64,000 nucleotides of DNA from Amycolatopsis sp. CA-128772 (GCF_002904295.1 NZ_PPHG01000042.1:1-64000), one strand, 5' to 3'; shown: positions 47,528 through 56,405, numbered from the stretch's first letter. Numbers and translations: made by a program. Notes: generated from the letters alone by a model not told the origin.

Positions 47528-49030
47528 ATGGCCAGAATCGCGGATGCGTCGTCCACCGAGGTGAATGTCCCGTTACGGGACGTGCTCGGCCACCGGGAGC
47601 TCGCGCTCGAGGCCGTCCCCGAGACGCTGCGGCCGGGCGCGCTGGACCGGCCCGTGCGCTGGGCCCACGTCAGCGAGCTGCAGGACCCCGCGCCCTACCT
47701 GGTGGGCGGCGAGCTGATCCTCACCGCGGGCGTCAACCTGCCCGAGCGGATCGACCGGTACGTGCGCGGGCTGCGCGACGCCGGCGTGACGGCGCTGGGT
47801 TTCGGCCTCACCCCGACGGTGTTCGAGACGCTGCCCGAGCCGCTGCGCCGGGCGTGCGCGCGGCACGGGCTGCCGCTGCTGGTCGTGCCGGCGCGGACGC
47901 CGTTCCTGGCGGTCAACCGGGCGGTCTCGGTCGCGCTGACCGAGGCCGGGCAACGGGACCAGCGGCGGATCACGGCGGCGCGCGAGACGCTGACGCGGGC
48001 GGCGGGTGGCGGGCTCGGCGAGCTGACGTCGGCGCTGGCGGCGGTCCTGCGGTCCTGGGTCGCCCTGGTCGGCGCCGGGGACGTGCTGGCCTCGGCGCAC
48101 GACGCGCCCGCGCCGCTGCCGCCCGAGGTGCGGGAGCTGATGGCGACCGTGCGGGCGGGCAGCGGGATCCGCAGCGCGACGACCGAGGTCGACGGCGGGT
48201 TCGTCGTCGTCCAGCCGGTGTACCCGCAGGCCACGGCGTCGCACCTGGTGGTCGTCGGCCGGCCCCGGCGGCTGGAGGGCGCCGACCGGGCGATCCTCGC
48301 CGTCGGCGCGGCCCTGCTCGGCCTGGTCGGCCGCGCGGGCTCGGACGCGGCCGAGCTGGGCGCGGCGGCCACCGGCCTGCTGCTCGGCCGGACGTCACCC
48401 GCGGAGGTGGCCCGGTCGCTGGTGGGGACGGACGTCGTCCGGCTGGTCGCCGGGGCGGCGTACCGGCGTGGCCCGGACGAGGTGGCCCGGCGCCCGGACT
48501 GGCTGCGGGCGCGGCTGGACACGCCGCTGGTGTCGGTGCTGCCCGGACCTTCGTTCGTGGCCGTCGCCGGAACGGTCTCCCCGCCGGTGCTGGACGACCT
48601 GCGGGCTTCCGGCTGGCTCACGGCCGTGGGGTCGCCGGTGCCCGCTTCCCGAGTGGCTTCTGCGTGGGCCGAGGTGGAGCTGCTGCTTTCGCGGGCCCGT
48701 GCGCTCGGGCGTCCGGTCGTGGCCGGGAGCGAGCCGCTCGACTTCGACGCGCTGCTGGACCCGGGCGCCTCGCGCGGGTTCGCGGACAAGGCGTTGGCCC
48801 CGCTGGTGGCGCTGGACCGGGCTCAGGACCGGCAGCTCGTGCTGACGCTGCGGACGTGGCTGGCCCACCACGGCGGCTGGGAGCCGACGGCGGCGGAACT
48901 GGGCGTGCACCGCAACAGCGTCCGGCACCGGATCGCCCAGGTCGAGCGGGCCTTGGACGTCGACCTGGCGGACCCGGAGGCCCGGATGCGGCTGTGGTTC
49001 GCGCTGCGGTGGGCCGAGCCCGGTCCTTAA
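47528..49030 (+). CDS. PucR-family transcriptional regulator
   Basis: 500 residues from ATG 47528 (GTG/ATG upstream to 47492 possible). N-terminal purine-catabolism PucR domain (VPLRDVLGHRELALEAVPET to VVPARTPFLAVNRAVS), a middle GGDEF-like region, and a C-terminal helix-turn-helix of the PucR/CdaR type: TLRTWLAHHGGWEPTAAELG followed by VHRNSVRHRIAQVERAL. Members usually activate nearby nitrogen or purine use operons on sensing a ligand. It faces the symporter/ureohydrolase operon and is its likely regulator. Confidence 0.9.
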   Translation: MARIADASSTEVNVPLRDVLGHRELALEAVPETLRPGALDRPVRWAHVSELQDPAPYLVGGELILTAGVNLPERIDRYVRGLRDAGVTALGFGLTPTVFETLPEPLRRACARHGLPLLVVPARTPFLAVNRAVSVALTEAGQRDQRRITAARETLTRAAGGGLGELTSALAAVLRSWVALVGAGDVLASAHDAPAPLPPEVRELMATVRAGSGIRSATTEVDGGFVVVQPVYPQATASHLVVVGRPRRLEGADRAILAVGAALLGLVGRAGSDAAELGAAATGLLLGRTSPAEVARSLVGTDVVRLVAGAAYRRGPDEVARRPDWLRARLDTPLVSVLPGPSFVAVAGTVSPPVLDDLRASGWLTAVGSPVPASRVASAWAEVELLLSRARALGRPVVAGSEPLDFDALLDPGASRGFADKALAPLVALDRAQDRQLVLTLRTWLAHHGGWEPTAAELGVHRNSVRHRIAQVERALDVDLADPEARMRLWFALRWAEPGP

Positions 49031-49065
49031 AGGGCACTCTCAGGAAAATATGGGATTGTGGGCTG

Positions 49066-49743
49066 GTGCGAGTTTTGGTAGTCGAGGACGAAGAACCCCT
49101 GGCCGACGCGATCGCCCGCGGCCTGCGCCGCGAGGGGATGGCGGTGGACGTCGCGCTCACCGGGGACGACGGGCACGAGAAGGCCGCCGTCACGCGGTAC
49201 GACGTCGTGCTGCTGGACCGGGACCTGCCCGGGATGTCCGGGGACGAGCTGTGCCGGGAGATCGTCGCGTCCGGGGAACTGACCCGGGTGCTGATGCTGA
49301 CCGCGAGCAGCTCGGTGTCCGACCGCGTCGAAGGGCTGTCGCTCGGCGCCGACGACTACCTCGCCAAGCCGTTCGCCTTCCCCGAGCTGGTCGCCCGGGT
49401 GCGGGCGCTGGGCCGCCGGGCGACGCCGGCCGCGCCGCCGCTGCTCACCGCGGGCGACGTCGAGCTGGACCCGGCCAAGCGGACCGTGCGGCGGGCAAGC
49501 GGGCCGGTCGAGCTGACGCGCAAGGAGTTCGGCGTCCTCGAGGTCCTGCTGCAGGCCGCCGGGTCCGTCGTCAGCAGCGAGGAGCTGCTGGAGCGGGTCT
49601 GGGACGAGAACGCCGACCCGTTCACCACGACCGTCCGGGTCACCGTGATGACGCTGCGGAAGAAGCTCGGTGAGCCGGGGATCATCGAGACCGTCGTCGG
49701 CTCCGGGTACCGGGTGCCGGAACCGGGCGCGCCGCGCGCGTGA
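49066..49743 (+). CDS. OmpR/PhoB-type two-component response regulator
   Basis: 225 residues from GTG 49066. Receiver domain with acidic pocket VVEDEE, phospho-acceptor Asp51 in VVLLDRDLPGMSG, the switch Thr/Ser in MLTASSS and Lys in YLAKPFAFPEL; then a winged-helix DNA-binding domain with LTRKEFGVLEVLLQAAG and FTTTVRVTVMTLRKKLGEP. Complete and normal in length. Followed by its sensor kinase with a 4-bp GTGA overlap. Target genes unknown; neither flank identifies the signal. Confidence 0.93.
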   Translation: MRVLVVEDEEPLADAIARGLRREGMAVDVALTGDDGHEKAAVTRYDVVLLDRDLPGMSGDELCREIVASGELTRVLMLTASSSVSDRVEGLSLGADDYLAKPFAFPELVARVRALGRRATPAAPPLLTAGDVELDPAKRTVRRASGPVELTRKEFGVLEVLLQAAGSVVSSEELLERVWDENADPFTTTVRVTVMTLRKKLGEPGIIETVVGSGYRVPEPGAPRA

Positions 49744-50864
49744 ACCTGCCGGGCACCCGTACGCTCCGCGCCCGGATCACCCTGCTGGCGACCGTGCTGG
49801 TCGCGGCCGTCAGCCTGCTGCTGCTCTGGCTGGCCTGGACGCTGGTCCGGGACTCGCTCGACGCCGTCCCGCAGATGCCGCCGGGCAGCGTGGTGGTCGT
49901 CGACGGCGTCACGGTCGACGCCTCGACGCTGGCCGACCACCTGCGCGTGCACGCCCGCAACCGGATGCTGCTCTTCGGGTCGATCGCGTTCCTGCTGGTG
50001 GTGGCGGCCGCGACGATCCTCGCCTGGACGTTCACCTCGCGGGTGCTGCTGCCGCTGCGCGAGATCACCGGCACCGCGCGGCGGCTGTCGGTCGAGTCGC
50101 TGGGGGAGCGGATCGGCGAAATCCGCTCCCGCGACGAGCTGGCCGAGCTGGCGAGCACGTTCGACGACATGCTCGACCGGCTGCAGGCCGCGTTCGACGC
50201 GCAACGCCACTTCGTCGCCAACGCCAGCCACGAGCTGCGGACGCCGTTGTCGGTGATCCGCACCGAGCTCGACGTCACCCTGGCCGACGACGACGCCGAC
50301 GAAGCCGAGCTGCGCCGGATGGGCGGGGTGGTCCGCGACGCGACCGAACGCGCGGGACAGCTGGTCAACTCGCTGCTGCTGCTGGCCCGCACCGACGGCG
50401 CCGGGCTGGGCGTGCGCGAGCCGGTGGACCTGGCCGCGGTCGTCGACCGGGCGTGGCGCGCGGTCTTCCGGGAAGCCGACCAGCGCGGCATCCGGGCGTC
50501 CTTCGCGACACCGCCGGCGCCCGCGTTCGGCGACCCGGCGCTGCTGGAGCGGATCGCGGGCAACCTGCTGGAGAACGCGGTCCGCCACAACGTCGAGGGC
50601 GGCTGGCTCGAGGTCGTGACGCAGCCGGGGCCGCGGTGGTCGACGCTGCGCGTCCGGTCCTCGGGCGGCCTGGTCGACCCGGCGGGCGTGGCGGAGCTGT
50701 TCGAGCCGTTCCGCCGCGCCGGCGTGGCCCGGACGGCCCGCTCGGGCGCGGGTCTGGGCCTGTCGATCGTCCGGGCCGCGGTCTCGGCCCACGGCGGAAC
50801 GGTGACGGCGGAGCCGATCGTGGGCGGCGGCTTGGGTGTGACGGTCCACCTCCCGGTCCACTGA
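49740..50864 (+). CDS. sensor histidine kinase with degenerate G1 motif
   Basis: 374 residues. Membrane segment 1 at about 13-36 (LLATVLVAAVSLLLLWLAW), a 45-residue extracytoplasmic loop, segment 2 at about 75-97 (LLFGSIAFLLVVAAATILAW), a HAMP linker, then the H-box HFVANASHELRTPLSVIR and N-box NLLENAVRHN. The usual DxGxG nucleotide-binding G1 box is replaced by RSSGGLVDPAGVAELF, while the G2 box SGAGLGLSIV is kept. Degenerate N/G1 boxes occur in several actinobacterial kinases, so it may still be active. A 21-bp repeat starts right after its stop. Confidence 0.92.
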   Translation: MNLPGTRTLRARITLLATVLVAAVSLLLLWLAWTLVRDSLDAVPQMPPGSVVVVDGVTVDASTLADHLRVHARNRMLLFGSIAFLLVVAAATILAWTFTSRVLLPLREITGTARRLSVESLGERIGEIRSRDELAELASTFDDMLDRLQAAFDAQRHFVANASHELRTPLSVIRTELDVTLADDDADEAELRRMGGVVRDATERAGQLVNSLLLLARTDGAGLGVREPVDLAAVVDRAWRAVFREADQRGIRASFATPPAPAFGDPALLERIAGNLLENAVRHNVEGGWLEVVTQPGPRWSTLRVRSSGGLVDPAGVAELFEPFRRAGVARTARSGAGLGLSIVRAAVSAHGGTVTAEPIVGGGLGVTVHLPVH

Positions 50865-50912
50865 CCCGTGATCGAAAGGTCAACTCGCGTGATCGGAGGG
50901 TCAACTCGCGTG
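50863..50912. repeat. 21-bp tandem repeat, two full copies plus partial (locus 3)
   Basis: Units GATCGAAAGGTCAACTCGCGT at 50870 and GATCGGAGGGTCAACTCGCGT at 50891, with a short partial copy before, starting at the kinase stop. The period is 21 bp. It lies between the 3' ends of the convergent kinase and PHP-type genes and is related to the repeats at 25861 and 31361. Confidence 0.8.
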
Positions 50913-51033
50913 TCGCCTCCCTGAGCACGCCTCGCACTGAGGGCGAGGCCGCCGCCCGGCGAGCACCCGCAGCACCGGCGCAGCAGCCACCGCAGCCCGG
51001 TCATGATCGACCGGACGAGCAGCACATTTCCGT

Positions 51034-52563
51034 TCAGCACACGTCCACGAAAATCGGGTTCGCGTACAACCACAAGTCCTCGAACGGGTTCGCCTGCCCG
51101 ACGACGTCCGGCGTGGGCTCGCCGTCGCCGTTCGTCCCGCGGATCCGCGTGTAGAACGGTTCGTGCACGTTTCGGAAGGTGTGCCGGAACACTACCTGCC
51201 GCCCCGGCGCCCAGCGCGGCTCGAAGGATTCGGCCACTCGCGTGCCCGGCGCGGTCATCGTGTCGCGGTCGGCGACCGGGCCGGTGACCGGGCCCGCGAC
51301 GACGTCCAGGCGGGCCAGCCGCGGCACCGAGCCGCCGCCGTTCGGCCGGGACGCCAGCCGCGCCGAGACCACGACCGTGACGTCCGATCCCCGCCGCACC
51401 CGCAGGCGCCCGCCCAGCGTCGCCGAGGATCCACCGCCGTACGCGCCGATCTGCATCTCCTGCGCCAGGCCGCCGTGCGACAGCCAGATCCGCCCGGCCC
51501 GCAGGCCCTCCAGGACGCCTTCGAGGCTGCGCCGCGTGACGCCGACGTGCGTGCGGCTGAACTCGCCGGGGTAGAAATCCGCATATGGCGGGACGAACTG
51601 CCGGACGCCGCTGTCGACCGGGTCCGGGAACTTGCCCGTGCCGTCGTACCAGCCGTCCGGGACCGGTGGGCGGACCAGCGTGTCGCCGCGGTTGTAGTGG
51701 GAGTCGGAGTTCGTCGTGATCCACCACGGCTTGCCCTCGGCCAGCAGCGAGTCCCACAGGCCGCCGACCTTCGCCGTCGCCCAGTCCCAGCCGCCGAACG
51801 TCCGGTACGCCTCGGCCGGGAACCCCGGCCACGAGTTCGGGCCGGGGCTGTTGCCGTAGCCGCCGCGCGCGCCGCCGTTGCCCAGCGGCTTCGGGAAGCC
51901 GTCCGCCTGCGCGCCGGGCGCGCCCTCCATCCCGATCACGATGTGCGGCGCCGCGTCGCGGTAGGCGCGCAGCTCGTGCGGGGCGACGCGGCCGTTGCGC
52001 AGCGGGTGGTTGATCAGCACGACCGGCGCGTGGATCCGCTTCGCCTGTTCCTCCGCGGCCAGCCAGCGCAACGCCCGGAGCGCGAGCGCCTCGTTCGCCG
52101 GGCTCGACGCCTCCGAGTTCGTCAGCCGCCAGTCGAACGTCCGCTCGAACTCGCGCAGCTTCGCGGCTTGCCGCGAGCCGGCCTGGAAGAACACGGTCGC
52201 GTGCTCGGCGCCCGGGATGTTCCACTCCATGCCGTGCCACAGCAGCAGGTCCGGGTACTTCCGCCGGGCGGCGAGGAAGTCGGCTTCGGTCGGCTCGACC
52301 GACACCTTCTCGTGTTCGGCGTGGCCGTGGTCGGTGAAGACGATCCAGTCCGCGCCGTGCGCCCGCCCGCCGGCGGCGATCTGGTCGATCCGGTACATCG
52401 CGTCGTAGGAGTACTGGCTGTGCGTGTGGTGGTCGCCGACCAGCCACTGGTAGCGGCCGCACAGCCGGCCCAGGTCCGGGTCGGCCGGGGCCGGGAGGGG
52501 CACGCCCGCGGCGGCGGCCGCGAGGCCGGCGCCCTTGAGGAAGCGGCGTCTGTCGGTGGTCAC
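51034..52563 (-). CDS. Tat-exported PHP-type metal-dependent hydrolase
   Basis: 509 residues with a twin-arginine signal (TDRRRFLKGAGLAAAAAG, cleavage likely after AGVPLPAPA). The mature part carries PHP-domain metal motifs: VGDHHTHSQYSYDAM, IVFTDHGHAEHEK, LLWHGMEWNIPG, INHPLRNGR and ITTNSDSHYN, followed by a C-terminal beta domain. PHP proteins are phosphoesterases or phosphatases with two or three metals; the substrate here is unknown. Exported with cofactor already bound, as Tat substrates are. Convergent with the histidine kinase, 57 bp divergent from the next small gene. Confidence 0.82.
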   Translation of the reverse strand: MTTDRRRFLKGAGLAAAAAGVPLPAPADPDLGRLCGRYQWLVGDHHTHSQYSYDAMYRIDQIAAGGRAHGADWIVFTDHGHAEHEKVSVEPTEADFLAARRKYPDLLLWHGMEWNIPGAEHATVFFQAGSRQAAKLREFERTFDWRLTNSEASSPANEALALRALRWLAAEEQAKRIHAPVVLINHPLRNGRVAPHELRAYRDAAPHIVIGMEGAPGAQADGFPKPLGNGGARGGYGNSPGPNSWPGFPAEAYRTFGGWDWATAKVGGLWDSLLAEGKPWWITTNSDSHYNRGDTLVRPPVPDGWYDGTGKFPDPVDSGVRQFVPPYADFYPGEFSRTHVGVTRRSLEGVLEGLRAGRIWLSHGGLAQEMQIGAYGGGSSATLGGRLRVRRGSDVTVVVSARLASRPNGGGSVPRLARLDVVAGPVTGPVADRDTMTAPGTRVAESFEPRWAPGRQVVFRHTFRNVHEPFYTRIRGTNGDGEPTPDVVGQANPFEDLWLYANPIFVDVC

Positions 52564-52620
52564 GGCGGGACGCTAAGCCGCCCGGGTGAACGGGCGGTGT
52601 CCCCGCGGCCAACGCGTGCT

Positions 52621-53061
52621 GTGATCTTCGATGTGGAGGACAAGCCCCTGGTCCGCGTGCTGGTGCCGGTGATCACGCTGGCCCTGGCCGCCGGCGTCGG
52701 CCTGGCGTTCTTCATCGCCGCGCTGGTCCGGCCGCCGGAGCTGCCGGTCGACACGAACCCGGCGCCCCTGGCGGGGCACACGCTGTGCGCGGCGGTCGTC
52801 GTGGTCTTCCCCGCCGACGCCGAGATGCGGGCCGCCGAGCCGTCGCTGCGCGCCGACCCCAAGACCCGGCGGGTGTTCGTGGACCCGCCGTCGGTGTCCC
52901 TGCTCGCCGTCCCGGGCACCGACCTGAAGGCGTGGGCGCTCCAGCTGCACGCCCGCTACCGGACCGCCCAGCGGGTGACGGTGATCGACTCCGACGCGAC
53001 GGCGGCGCAGCTGAAACTCACCGCGCCGCCGCCGAAGTGCCCCCGTGAAGGCGAGTACTAG
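52621..53061 (+). CDS. small membrane-anchored protein of unknown function
   Basis: Up to 146 residues. One membrane segment (ITLALAAGVGLAFFIAALV), then an extracytoplasmic part with two cysteines (HTLCAAVVVVFPADAEMR and PPKCPREGEY) that might be disulfide-linked. Start uncertain: GTG 52621 is listed, but GTG 52633, 52657 and 52663 are also possible, and none has a convincing ribosome site. Its TAG ends exactly where the next, convergent gene's stop begins (53061/53062, no gap). No family recognised. Confidence 0.55.
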   Translation: MIFDVEDKPLVRVLVPVITLALAAGVGLAFFIAALVRPPELPVDTNPAPLAGHTLCAAVVVVFPADAEMRAAEPSLRADPKTRRVFVDPPSVSLLAVPGTDLKAWALQLHARYRTAQRVTVIDSDATAAQLKLTAPPPKCPREGEY

Positions 53062-55173
53062 CTACGCCGTCGGGACCGAAGCCACGCCCGGGGCGAGGAA
53101 CGGCTTGCCGTTCACGCGCTCGGAGACGCCGGAGCGGTCCAGGTACGGCGTGATGCCGCCGTTCCAGAACGGCCAGCCCGCGCCGAGGATCAGGCACAGG
53201 TCGATGTCCTGCGCCTCGGCGACCACACCCTCGTCGAGCATGATCCGGATCTCCTCGGCGATGGCCGACAGCGCCCGGTCGCGCACCTCCTCGGAGGTGG
53301 ACGGCTTGTCACCCTGCGTCCAGAGCTCGACGACCTCGGGGTCGGCGGAGGCGTTGCCGTGGGCGTCCCAGACCCAGACGCCCTTCTTGCCCGCCTTGAC
53401 GAACTTCGCGAGGTTCTCGGACACGGTGAACCGGTCCGGGAAGGACTCGTGCAGCGTCTCGCCGACGTGCAGCGCGATGGCCGGGCCGACGAGCTGCATC
53501 AGCGTCAGCGGCGTCATCGGCAGGCCCAGCGGTTCCAGGGCCTTGTCGGCGACGTCGAACGGCGTGCCCTCGTCCACGGTGACCAGCACCTCGCCGAGGA
53601 AGCGCAGCAGGAGCCGGTTGACGACGAACGCGCTCGCGTCCTTCACCAGCACGCTGGACTTCTTCAGCTGCTTGCCGACCGAGAACGCCGTCGCCAGGGC
53701 CGCGTCGTCGGTCTGCTCGCCGCGGACGATCTCCAGCAGCGGCAGCACGGCGACCGGGTTGAAGAAGTGGAAGCCGACCACGCGCTCGGGGTGCTGCAGC
53801 TTCGAGGCCATCGCGGTGATCGACAGCGACGAGGTGTTCGTCGCCAGGATCGCCTCCGGCTTGACGTGCTGCTCCAGCTCGGCGAACACCTGCTGCTTGA
53901 CGCCCAGTTCCTCGAAGACGGCCTCGATGACGAAGTCGGCGTCGGCGAACGCGGCCTTGTCGAGCGAGCCGGAGACCAGCGCCTTGAGCCGGTTCGCACC
54001 GTCGGGCGAGACGCGCTTCTTGCCCAGCAGCTTGTCGATCTCGGCGTGGACGTACCCCACGCCCTTGTCGACGCGCTCCTGGTCGACGTCGGTCAGCACG
54101 ACCGGCACCTTCAGGCGGCGCACGAACAGCAGCGCGAGCTGGCTGGCCATCAGGCCGGCGCCGACGATGCCGACCTTGTTCACCTTGCGGGCCAGGGACT
54201 TGTCCGGCGCGCCGGCGGGGCGCTTGGCGCGCTTGTTGACCAGGGTGAACGAGTACAGCCCGGCGCGCAGGACGTCGGACATGAGCAGCTCGGCCAAGCC
54301 GTCGGTCTCGGCCGCGTAGCCGCGGTCGAGGTCGTTTTCGCGGGCCAGCTCCAGCAGCTCGACGGCCTTGGCCGCGCCCGGCGACGCGCCGTGCGTGCGG
54401 CCGTCCACCAGGGACCTGGCGCGGGCGATGGCGGCGTCCCAGCCGGACCCGCGGTCGATCTCGCGGCGCTCCGGCTTGATTTCACCGTTGACCACGCGGG
54501 CCAGCCACAGCAGCGACTGCTCGAGGTAGTCGGCCGAGCCGAAGACCGCGTCGACGATGCCGAGCTCGGCCGTCTGCTTGACGTTGAGCATCTTGTTCTG
54601 CGCCAGGGCGTTCTCGATGATCACCGTGACGGCGGCGTCGGCGCCGATGAGGTTCGGCAGCAGCTGCGTGCCGCCCCAGCCCGGGAACAGGCCGAGGAAG
54701 ACCTCGGGGAACGCGATGGCGGCGGTGTTCTCCGACAGCGTCCGGTAGTGGCAGGACAGCGCCAGCTCGAGGCCGCCGCCCATGACCGCGCCGTTGATGA
54801 ACCCGAAGGTCGGAACCGAAGACTCGGTGAGGCGGCGGAACACGTCGTGCCCGGTCTGGGCGATCTCGCGCGCCAGCTTCGGGTCGCTGACGGATTCGAC
54901 GCCCGAGAGGTCGGCGCCGACGGCGAAGATGAACGGCTTGCCGGTGACGGCGATCGCGGCCGGCTCGGCCTCGAACGCCTTGTCCAGCGCGGTGTTCAGC
55001 GACACCAGCCCCTGCGGGCCGAAGGTGTTCGGCCGGGTGTGGTCGTGGCCGTTGTCGAGCGTGATGAGCGCGACGGGCTTCGTGAGCCCGGGTACCTTCA
55101 CCAGGCGCGTCACGGCGTGCGTGACGACCTCGTCCGGGAAGGCGGCCTTCGCTTCTTCAGCGGTGAACGTCAT
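53062..55173 (-). CDS. fadB: fatty-acid oxidation multifunctional protein (enoyl-CoA hydratase / 3-hydroxyacyl-CoA dehydrogenase)
   Basis: 703 residues. N-terminal crotonase domain: FAVGADLSGVES (oxyanion region) and FINGAVMGGGLELALSCHYR. Dehydrogenase domain from about residue 330: KVGIVGAGLMASQLALLFV (NAD loop), VIEAVFEELGVKQQVFAEL, ATNTSSLSITAMASKLQHPE and VVGFHFFNPVAVLPLLEIVR. C-terminal repeat completes the substrate tunnel. Catalyses the hydration and oxidation steps of beta-oxidation. Its ATG overlaps the thiolase stop by one base (TAATG), so the alpha and beta subunits are made together. Confidence 0.95.
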   Translation of the reverse strand: MTFTAEEAKAAFPDEVVTHAVTRLVKVPGLTKPVALITLDNGHDHTRPNTFGPQGLVSLNTALDKAFEAEPAAIAVTGKPFIFAVGADLSGVESVSDPKLAREIAQTGHDVFRRLTESSVPTFGFINGAVMGGGLELALSCHYRTLSENTAAIAFPEVFLGLFPGWGGTQLLPNLIGADAAVTVIIENALAQNKMLNVKQTAELGIVDAVFGSADYLEQSLLWLARVVNGEIKPERREIDRGSGWDAAIARARSLVDGRTHGASPGAAKAVELLELARENDLDRGYAAETDGLAELLMSDVLRAGLYSFTLVNKRAKRPAGAPDKSLARKVNKVGIVGAGLMASQLALLFVRRLKVPVVLTDVDQERVDKGVGYVHAEIDKLLGKKRVSPDGANRLKALVSGSLDKAAFADADFVIEAVFEELGVKQQVFAELEQHVKPEAILATNTSSLSITAMASKLQHPERVVGFHFFNPVAVLPLLEIVRGEQTDDAALATAFSVGKQLKKSSVLVKDASAFVVNRLLLRFLGEVLVTVDEGTPFDVADKALEPLGLPMTPLTLMQLVGPAIALHVGETLHESFPDRFTVSENLAKFVKAGKKGVWVWDAHGNASADPEVVELWTQGDKPSTSEEVRDRALSAIAEEIRIMLDEGVVAEAQDIDLCLILGAGWPFWNGGITPYLDRSGVSERVNGKPFLAPGVASVPTA

Positions 55174-56405
55174 TACTTGGCCCCCTCGAACGCCGGGTTC
55201 TCCCAGATCACGGTGCCGCCCATGCCGATGCCGATGCACATCGTGGTCATGCCGTACCGCACGTCGGGCCGCTCGGCGAACTGGCGCGCCAGCTGCGTCA
55301 TGAGCCGGACGCCGGACGACGCCAGCGGGTGGCCGCAGGCGATCGCGCCGCCCCACTGGTTGACGCGCGGGTCTTCGTCGTCGATGCCGAAGTGGTCGAG
55401 GAAGGCCAGCACCTGCACGGCGAAGGCCTCGTTGATCTCGAACAGGCCGATGTCGTCGATGGACAGGCCGGTGCGCTTGAACAGCTTCTCGGTGGCCGGC
55501 ACCGGGCCGATGCCCATGACCTCCGGCTCGACGCCGGCGAAGGAGTAGCCGACCAGCCGCATCGCGACGGGCAGGCCCAGCTCGCGGGCGGTGTCCTCGT
55601 CGGCGAGCAGCGACGCGGTGGCGCCGTCGTTGAGGCCGGCCGCGTTGCCCGCGGTGATCCGGCCGAACGGGCGGAACGGCGTCTTCAGGTTCGCGAGGGT
55701 TTCGAGCGTGGTGCCCGGGCGGGGCGGCTCGTCCTCGGTGGCCAGGCCCCAGCCCAGCTCCTTCGAACGGGTGGCGACCGGGACCAGCTCGGGGCCGATC
55801 TTGCCGGTTTTGACGGCCTCGGCGTAGCGCTCCTGGCTGCGGGCGGCGTAGGCGTCGGTGCGCTGCTTGGTGATCGCCGGGAAGCGGTCGTGCAGGTTCT
55901 CGGCGGTCTGGCCCATGACGAGCGCGGTCGGGTCGACGAGCTTGTCGGCGATGATCCGTGGGTTCGGGTCGACACCCTCACCCATCGGGTGGCGGCCCAT
56001 GTGCTCGACGCCGCCGGCGATGGCGATGTCGTAGGCACCGAAGCCGATGCCGGACGCGGCGGTGGTGACGGCGGTCATGGCGCCGGCGCACATGCGGTCG
56101 ATGGCGAAGCCGGGCACGGACTTGGGCAGGCCGGCCAGCAGCGCGGCGGTGCGGCCGATGGTCAGGCCCTGGTCGCCGGTCTGGGTGGTGGCGGCGATGG
56201 CCACCTCGTCGACGCGCTCGGGCGGCAGCTCGGGGTGCCGCCGCAGCAGCTCACGGATGGCGTTGACGACCAGGTCGTCGGCGCGGGTCCCGGCGTAGAT
56301 GCCCTTGTCGCCGGCCTTGCCGAAGGGGGTGCGGACCCCCTCGACGAAGGCGACGGTGCGCACGCCCCGCGCGGTCGGCGCGAGCGGCGTTGCTGGTGCG
56401 GCCAC
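55173..56405 (-). CDS. fadA: acetyl-CoA C-acyltransferase (3-ketoacyl-CoA thiolase)
   Basis: 410 residues from GTG 56405, with GGAG 6 nt upstream; the frame runs open to 56924 but the thiolase homology starts here. Catalytic Cys in FAIDRMCAGAMTAVTTAASG, His in ALFEINEAFAVQV-like FEINEAFAVQVLAF and the C-terminal Cys region YGMTTMCIGIGMGGTVIWE; NQWGGAIACGHPLASSGVR carries the general-base His. Completes beta-oxidation by cleaving 3-ketoacyl-CoA. A 16-bp palindrome lies about 45-60 bp upstream of the start. Confidence 0.96.
   Translation of the reverse strand: MAAPATPLAPTARGVRTVAFVEGVRTPFGKAGDKGIYAGTRADDLVVNAIRELLRRHPELPPERVDEVAIAATTQTGDQGLTIGRTAALLAGLPKSVPGFAIDRMCAGAMTAVTTAASGIGFGAYDIAIAGGVEHMGRHPMGEGVDPNPRIIADKLVDPTALVMGQTAENLHDRFPAITKQRTDAYAARSQERYAEAVKTGKIGPELVPVATRSKELGWGLATEDEPPRPGTTLETLANLKTPFRPFGRITAGNAAGLNDGATASLLADEDTARELGLPVAMRLVGYSFAGVEPEVMGIGPVPATEKLFKRTGLSIDDIGLFEINEAFAVQVLAFLDHFGIDDEDPRVNQWGGAIACGHPLASSGVRLMTQLARQFAERPDVRYGMTTMCIGIGMGGTVIWENPAFEGAK

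Noticed and set aside
52573..52950. Minus-strand open frame opposite the small membrane gene
   Set aside because: Arg/Gly/His-rich with no motif; the plus-strand frame has a clear membrane segment.
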